Shown piece after piece: positions 53,779-58,225 of a stretch of DNA of 58,225 nt. The DNA is from Pseudomonadota bacterium (GTDB taxonomy: Bacteria > Pseudomonadota > Gammaproteobacteria > Xanthomonadales > Xanthomonadaceae): NCBI GenBank assembly GCA_023419315.1, contig JAEZYE010000013.1:1-58225 (forward strand), in the 5' to 3' direction. Positions within the stretch are counted from its first letter, which is position 1; each line of letters begins with the position of its first letter. The notes under the pieces were generated by a model, which was given only the letters and a program-made list of their open reading frames with translations, searched no databases and was not told the origin of the DNA. The position numbers and the translations under genes are program-made.

Positions 53779-53981
53779 GGAGTGCTCCGGAGGAATGTGC
53801 CGCGAGGCGGCGGGCGCGGTGACTATAGGCCAGTGACCGTGACGGCTTGGAGCACCTTGGCAGCACCGGATTGTTCCATCCGTGCCCGTGATCGCGCGCT
53901 GCACGTCCGGCGGCTTGCGCTTCACGCGGTCTTTTTAACGGCTGGGTTTGCATTCGGACGCCACGCTCAGGGAGCACGCCG

Positions 53982-54620
53982 ATGCATTCGAATGCTGCTT
54001 CATCCCGTCCGCAGCCGGAGCCGTCGCTGACGCTCTATTTCATCCCGGGGCGTTCATGGCTGCCGCGCTGGTTGCTGGAGGAACTGCAGCAGCCGTACCG
54101 GTTGGTGCGGCTCGACCAGACGCGCGGCGACCACAAGCAGCCGCCCTATCTGGCGATCAACGTGCTGGGCAAGTTGCCAGCGCTCGATGTGGACGGAAAG
54201 GTGATGATCGAAACCGCCGCCATCTGCCTGTACCTGGCCGATCGCTTCGGCATGGGGCGTCTGGCGCCCGCGTTGCAGGGACGGGACCGCCCGCGCTACC
54301 TGAGCCTGATGGTGCATGCCTCGGCCGCGCTGGATCCGATGCTCGCCGAACGCGTGCAGGGGCGTGCAACACCGCCGGAGCAGATGGGCTGGGGCACGCA
54401 CGAACAGGAGATCCATTTCGTCGAGGGCCAGCTCGATGCGGGGCCGTATCTTTTCGGCGACACCTTCACCGCAGCGGACGTGATGGTCGGCGGCGCGTTG
54501 ATCTGGGGCAAGCTGTCGGGCGTCGCGCTGTCACCGCGGTTGGAGGACTACGTTGCGCGCCTGATGCAGCGGCCCGCTTTGATGAAACTGTTCGAAGAAG
54601 TGGGCGGCATGCCGGCCTGA
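53982..54620 (+). CDS. glutathione S-transferase family protein
   Basis: This 212-residue protein has a thioredoxin-like N-terminal half (LTLYFIPGRSWLPRWLLEELQQPY, NVLGKLPALDVDGKVMIETAAICLYLADRF) and an all-helical C-terminal half (GPYLFGDTFTAADVMVGGALIWGK). GSH binding is expected from the ETAAI motif. The substrate is unknown. Confidence 0.87.
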   Translation: MHSNAASSRPQPEPSLTLYFIPGRSWLPRWLLEELQQPYRLVRLDQTRGDHKQPPYLAINVLGKLPALDVDGKVMIETAAICLYLADRFGMGRLAPALQGRDRPRYLSLMVHASAALDPMLAERVQGRATPPEQMGWGTHEQEIHFVEGQLDAGPYLFGDTFTAADVMVGGALIWGKLSGVALSPRLEDYVARLMQRPALMKLFEEVGGMPA

Positions 54621-54784
54621 GTCCGGCCCCGGGCGTTGGAGTCGTGATGGCTCGCACAACCGGGCACGCGCGTCCGTCCTGCGGCGATGCTACATTCGCC
54701 CGTCAAGTGGAATCGCGCGCAGGGGACGCTTCGGCGGCGCGCCATCCCGGTTGTTCTGCCAATAGCCATGGAAGCTCGTTGCGC

Positions 54785-55993
54785 ATGCGTGGAACCGCGA
54801 ATCCGATCAATCCCGTGCAACGCCACTCATTGATTGACGCCCTGCGCGGCATGGCCCTCGCCGGCGTACTGCTCGCCAACATCGGCTGGCTCTGCCTCTA
54901 TGAATTCATGACCGACGCCGAACGCGCCGCGCTGCCCACCGCGGGCTTCGATGCGTTCGGGCTGACGCTCATGCAGTGGTTCGTCAACGTCAAGGCGATC
55001 ACGGTGTTCTCGATATTGTTCGGCGTCGGCTTCGCGCTGCAGATTGATCGCGCGGAACGACGCGGCGATGGCGGGCTGCGTCGCTTCCTGCGCCGCCTGT
55101 TCTGGTTGCTGGTGATCGGCGTCCTGCACAGCTATCTGCTGTGGTGGGGCGACATCCTGTTGATCTATGCCGTCTGCGGATTCCTGCTGGTCCTGTTCCG
55201 GCGCGTGCCGGACGGCGTGCTGCTGTGGGGCGGGTTGTTCATTGCGCTGGTGCTGCCGGGGCTGATCCAGCCTGCGCTGAATGCGGTGGCTCCCGAAGCC
55301 ACTCGCGCGGAGGTGTATGCGGCTGGCCTGCACGGCTTCCAGTCGTCCTCGCTCGCACACGCGCTGAGCGTCAACACGATGCTGGCGAACTGGACCCGGC
55401 TGTCGAACTGGACGCTGCTGTGTTTCGTGCTGGGACGTTTCCTGCTGGGCTACTGGGCAGGCAGGAAGGGTCTGTTGCAGGACCCGCATCGCCACCTCGC
55501 GCATATTCGACGCCTGTTCTGGATCTCGCTGCTCGCGGCAGTGATCCCGCTGCTGTTGCTCAAGGGTGTCGACGTATTCGCGCAATGGCCCCGCGAAGGC
55601 GCAGGTCGAGTGGTACGCAACGTGTTGCAACGATTGTCGCCGCTGGCGCTGGGCATTGCCTACGCGCTGGCGTTCGCATGGATGTTCACGCGCCCACGAA
55701 CGGCGAAAGCCCTGGAATGGCTGGCGCCGGTCGGCCGCATGGCGTTGACCCATTACCTCATGCAGAGCGTGATCGGCATTGCGCTGTTCTACGGCATCGG
55801 CCTGGACATCGGTCCGCGCTACGGCGTGCCCGGCTGGTGGCTGGCGTTCGTCGCCATCTTCGCGGCGCAGATCGTGTTCAGCCACTGGTGGCTGGCGAGG
55901 TTCCGGTTCGGCCCTTGCGAATGGGCGTGGCGCAGCCTGACATACGGCGCGCCGCAACCGATGCGCCTGCCCAAGGTGGCCCTGGCTTCGTGA
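54785..55993 (+). CDS. DUF418 family membrane protein
   Basis: This is about 402 residues if started at the ATG at 54785; the same frame is open much further upstream over the GST gene, but only the part from here reads like a protein. The opening HSLIDALRGMALAGVLLANIGWL is typical of the family, with about 10 helices and the C-terminal MALTHYLMQSVIGIALFYG, LAFVAIFAAQIVFSHWWLARFRFGPCEWAWRSLTYG block. The function is unknown. Confidence 0.85.
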   Translation: MRGTANPINPVQRHSLIDALRGMALAGVLLANIGWLCLYEFMTDAERAALPTAGFDAFGLTLMQWFVNVKAITVFSILFGVGFALQIDRAERRGDGGLRRFLRRLFWLLVIGVLHSYLLWWGDILLIYAVCGFLLVLFRRVPDGVLLWGGLFIALVLPGLIQPALNAVAPEATRAEVYAAGLHGFQSSSLAHALSVNTMLANWTRLSNWTLLCFVLGRFLLGYWAGRKGLLQDPHRHLAHIRRLFWISLLAAVIPLLLLKGVDVFAQWPREGAGRVVRNVLQRLSPLALGIAYALAFAWMFTRPRTAKALEWLAPVGRMALTHYLMQSVIGIALFYGIGLDIGPRYGVPGWWLAFVAIFAAQIVFSHWWLARFRFGPCEWAWRSLTYGAPQPMRLPKVALAS

Positions 55994-56107
55994 CTGCGTC
56001 CGCACATTGCCACGCGCCGCTTACGAATTGCTCCGGTGCTTTTAACAGGCGCGGCGCTAGGCTTGCTCGCCGCTCCCGTTGGAGCGGAACCAGCCGGAGA
56101 GCGATGC

Positions 56108-56320
56108 ATGAATACCGACTACTTCTTTGCCCAGGATGACGCCGGCAACCGTTGCCGGGTCGATGTCATGCGGGCTGGCGAACTGCGTGATCACGACGCA
56201 ACGCTGCACGACAATGCGCCCGTATATGTACTGGAAGATGGCTCGCGCCTGCATCGGGTCGATCGCGATACCTTCCGCGTGCTCGGCACCGGCGCGTTCG
56301 TGACGGTGATCCGCGAATAA
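56108..56320 (+). CDS. small protein, unknown
   Basis: This is 70 residues from the ATG at 56108, with GGAGAG five bases upstream. It opens MNTDYFFAQDDAGNRCRVDVMRAGEL and ends TFRVLGTGAFVTVIRE. It looks like a compact beta-rich cytosolic protein, with no signal or membrane segment. No family was recognised. Confidence 0.6.
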   Translation: MNTDYFFAQDDAGNRCRVDVMRAGELRDHDATLHDNAPVYVLEDGSRLHRVDRDTFRVLGTGAFVTVIRE

Positions 56321-56344
56321 CGCAGCCGCTGTCTTCCTTCCGCA

Positions 56345-56374
56345 ACGCCTTCCCGCCGAAAGACGGGAAGGCGT
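56345..56374. terminator. strong bidirectional terminator
   Basis: An 11-bp perfect stem ACGCCTTCCCG / CGGGAAGGCGT, an 8-base loop, then CGTTGTTTTC on the plus strand, between convergent genes. Confidence 0.85.
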
Positions 56375-56393
56375 CGTTGTTTTCGGCGCCTGA

Positions 56394-57218
56394 TCAGGCT
56401 TGCAGGAACGCGAGCAGATCCTGGTTGAGGCGGTCCTTGTGGGTATCGGTGATGCCATGCGGCGCACCGGCGTATTCGATGAGCGTGGCGTCCTTGATCA
56501 GCCTGGCCGACGCGCGTGCCGACGCATCGATGGGGACGACCTGATCGTCGTCACCGTGGATGATCAGCGTCGGGACGTCGAACTTCTTCAGGTCCCCGGT
56601 GAAGTCGGTTTCGGAAAACGCCTTGATCGAATCGTAGGTGTTCTTGTGGCCGCCCATCATGCCCTGCAGCCACCATGCCTGGATGAGCCCTTCCGAACGC
56701 TTCGCGCCCGGCCGGTTGAAGCCGAAGAACGGGCCGCCGGGTACATCGAGGTAAAACTGCGATCGGTTCTCCAGTTGCGCCGCACGCAGTCCGTCGAACA
56801 CCTCGATGGGAAGCCCGCCGGGATTCGCGTCGGTCTTCAGCATGAGCGGCGGCACTGCGGAAATCAGCCCGGCCTTCTTCACTCGTCCGGTACCGTGGCG
56901 GCCGATGTAGCGCGCGACTTCGCCACCGCCTGTGGAGAAGCCGAACAGCGTCGCGTCGCGGACGTCGAGGTGTTCCAGCAGTTCGGCCAGATCGTCGGCG
57001 TAGTGATCCATGTCGTTGCCATCCCAGGGCTGGCTGGATCGGCCATGCCCGCGCCGGTCGTGGGCGATGCAGCGATAGCCGTGGTCGGCCAAGAAAATCA
57101 TCTGGGCCTCCCAGCTGTCCGAGCTCAACGGCCAACCATGCGAAAACACCACGACGGGCCCTTGGCCCCAATCCTTGTAGTAGAGATCAACGCCAGCGCG
57201 GGTGGTGAATACACTCAT
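56394..57218 (-). CDS. alpha/beta hydrolase, non-heme chloroperoxidase/arylesterase type
   Basis: This 274-residue protein has the nucleophile in GFSTGGGE (Ser95), the Asp in LIIHGDDDQVVP (about 225) and His in AGAPHGITDTHKDRLN (about 254), with oxyanion-side FSHGWPLSSDSW. That order and the HDRRGHGRSSQPWDGNDMDHYADDL segment are diagnostic of the chloroperoxidase-like esterases, which hydrolyse aryl esters and can perhydrolyse small acids. The in vivo role is unknown. Confidence 0.88.
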   Translation of the reverse strand: MSVFTTRAGVDLYYKDWGQGPVVVFSHGWPLSSDSWEAQMIFLADHGYRCIAHDRRGHGRSSQPWDGNDMDHYADDLAELLEHLDVRDATLFGFSTGGGEVARYIGRHGTGRVKKAGLISAVPPLMLKTDANPGGLPIEVFDGLRAAQLENRSQFYLDVPGGPFFGFNRPGAKRSEGLIQAWWLQGMMGGHKNTYDSIKAFSETDFTGDLKKFDVPTLIIHGDDDQVVPIDASARASARLIKDATLIEYAGAPHGITDTHKDRLNQDLLAFLQA

Positions 57219-57301
57219 TGCAGACTCCTGTGGGGGGTGGAGGAAGAACGGCGACCGCCGTCACCGGCAGCCTGGCAGATGCGGATGACAGCGCAATGAG
57301 A

Positions 57302-57322
57302 CGGCGGCGCAACGCGCCGCCG
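57302..57322 (-). terminator. hairpin terminator of the small membrane protein gene
   Basis: Perfect 9-bp stem CGGCGGCGC / GCGCCGCCG with loop AAC. Confidence 0.7.
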
Positions 57323-57328
57323 CTCACA

Positions 57329-57835
57329 TCAGGCGGCCATCGGCGCGAAGCGACGACGCTGGTGCAGGCGCCACGCTTGGTAGAGCGCACCGATCACGAA
57401 CAGCACGGCGACCAGCCCCACCAGTCCAAGCACGATGGGCGAGTCCGGTCCGCTCGCGATCGGTTGCGACGGCGGCACGCGCCGCAGGGTTTCGTTGATC
57501 GCGGGGATGAAGAGCAGCATGTAGCTGAAGGACAGCGCGAGGTTCTGCAGGTATTCCGCGCCGCCACCGAGCCAGTGCATGCGGCGCGCAGTGAAACCCA
57601 CCAGCATCGCCAGCAAGGCGACAATCCCCAGCGCATGCGCTTCATTGAAGCCGCCCGTGCTGGACAGGCCGAACGAAGTGGCGATGGAAACGACCATGCC
57701 AACCAGATACCACTTTCCGAGTGACGAGCGCGGTTCGATGTAGCCGGTGCGGAGCAGGGCCCATGCGCCGAAGAACACGGGCAACAGACTGAGTGCGGTG
57801 TGGACGATGCCGAGCGGTGAAAACGTGGGAGCCAT
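57329..57835 (-). CDS. small integral membrane protein, unknown
   Basis: This 168-residue protein has four hydrophobic helices (LGIVHTALSLLPVFFGAWALL, WYLVGMVVSIATSFGL, ALGIVALLAMLVGFTA, IVLGLVGLVAVLFVIGALY) with a loop (PAINETLRRVPPSQPIASGPDSP) between the third and fourth. It has no known family and lies 110 bases after the hydrolase start on the same strand. Confidence 0.6.
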   Translation of the reverse strand: MAPTFSPLGIVHTALSLLPVFFGAWALLRTGYIEPRSSLGKWYLVGMVVSIATSFGLSSTGGFNEAHALGIVALLAMLVGFTARRMHWLGGGAEYLQNLALSFSYMLLFIPAINETLRRVPPSQPIASGPDSPIVLGLVGLVAVLFVIGALYQAWRLHQRRRFAPMAA

Positions 57836-58016
57836 GGCGCGATTCCTTCAGAGGGTGGAAAGGAAACTTCGACCGCGCGCGGCGCCTCCCGAAACCCGTG
57901 CGGGCTTTCCCCATTGCGACGCGCGTCCACGCAGACTATGCGTTGCGTCGTCGGCGTACCAGCCCGTTCATCGGCCCGCGGGCCACGCCAGTTCCGTCAG
58001 CACCGGAAAGTGATCG

Positions 58017-58225
58017 TGACCTGCCGGGTGATTTCCGGACCAGTTGAAAGTTGAGAGGATGGCTCCCGACAGAGCGAGGAGCCCATGCGCAAGTCCCGAT
58101 TCACCGAAGACCAGATGGTCAAGATCCTCCGCGAGGCCGACAAGGCGCCGATTGCGGACGTGGCCAGGAAGCATGGCGTCAGCGAGCAGACGCTATACGT
58201 GTGGCGCAAGCGGTATGGCCAGCTG
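58017..58225 (+). mobile_element. IS3-family insertion sequence, left part (cut by window end)
   Basis: TGACCTGCCGG at 58017 starts like the left inverted repeat of IS407-group IS3 elements. It is followed by an IS leader and the OrfA start. The right end lies outside the window, so size and target duplication cannot be seen. Confidence 0.7.
58085..58225 (+). CDS. IS3-family transposase OrfA, partial
   Basis: The first 47 codons only, running off the window: MRKSRFTEDQMVKILREAD, then ADVARKHGVSEQTLYVWRKRYGQL, the IS3 OrfA helix-turn-helix. GAGGAG lies before the ATG. The catalytic OrfB would follow. Confidence 0.9.
   Translation, partial: MRKSRFTEDQMVKILREADKAPIADVARKHGVSEQTLYVWRKRYGQL

Noticed and set aside
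53948..54784. Long N-terminal extension of the DUF418 protein
   Set aside because: The extension overlaps the whole GST gene in another frame and contains no family features; the protein start is placed at 54785.

Overview
The window looks like chromosome from a Lysobacteraceae/Xanthomonadaceae-type gammaproteobacterium. The evidence is high GC with strong GC3 bias, large TonB-dependent receptors (TBDRs) beside LacI regulators and glycoside hydrolases, and operators close to the xyl-box reported for xylan loci of Xanthomonas. No rRNA, tRNA or CRISPR was seen. The species cannot be named from sequence alone.

Layout. About 1-2.9 kb: small accessory genes (a SUKH/SMI1 protein, a BPSL0761-family protein, three unknowns) with attC-like half-sites, which looks like a decayed integron cassette array. 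3.0-6.4 kb: a minus-strand cluster of a berberine-bridge-type FAD oxidoreductase, a GNAT/FemAB-like gene broken by a frameshift, and a SAM methyltransferase. 6.9-12.4 kb: a plus-strand cell-envelope run (two outer-membrane proteins, a patatin/beta-barrel phospholipase, a DUF2092 protein, a His/Asp-rich exported protein). 13.2-15.4 kb: a MASE1 histidine kinase with an overlapping NarL-type response regulator.

15.4-47.8 kb is the core: carbohydrate-utilisation loci. The xylan/xylose part has a LacI repressor, a TBDR, SapC, a cupin-like oxygenase, a tryptophan-halogenase-like protein, xylB, xylA, a second LacI, a ManD-like protein lacking metal ligands, an SMP-30 lactonase, a GH10 xylanase, a GPH-type transporter, a GH43 and an aldose 1-epimerase. 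After an NlpD-like lipoprotein comes a second glycan part: a GH2/GH5-like hydrolase, a polysaccharide deacetylase, a GH30, a third LacI, and a second TBDR-SapC-cupin-halogenase module. Perfect or near-perfect palindromes of the TGGTAGCGCTACCA / GTTAGCGCTAAC type mark the xylan promoters. A different type, TGACAGCGCTGTCA, marks the GH30/TBDR-2 locus.

47.9-57.8 kb holds scattered single genes (a Kef-type antiporter, VOC, DUF4136, EF-hand, a lipase-like hydrolase, WrbA, GST, DUF418, an alpha/beta hydrolase and others), mostly separated by strong hairpin terminators. The window ends inside an IS3-family element.

The most interesting signal is the duplicated four-gene module TBDR-SapC-Cupin_8-halogenase. 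Catalytic residues are intact in both copies, each copy sits under its own sugar regulator, and each has a hairpin between the receptor and the three downstream genes. The biochemical job of this module is not established.
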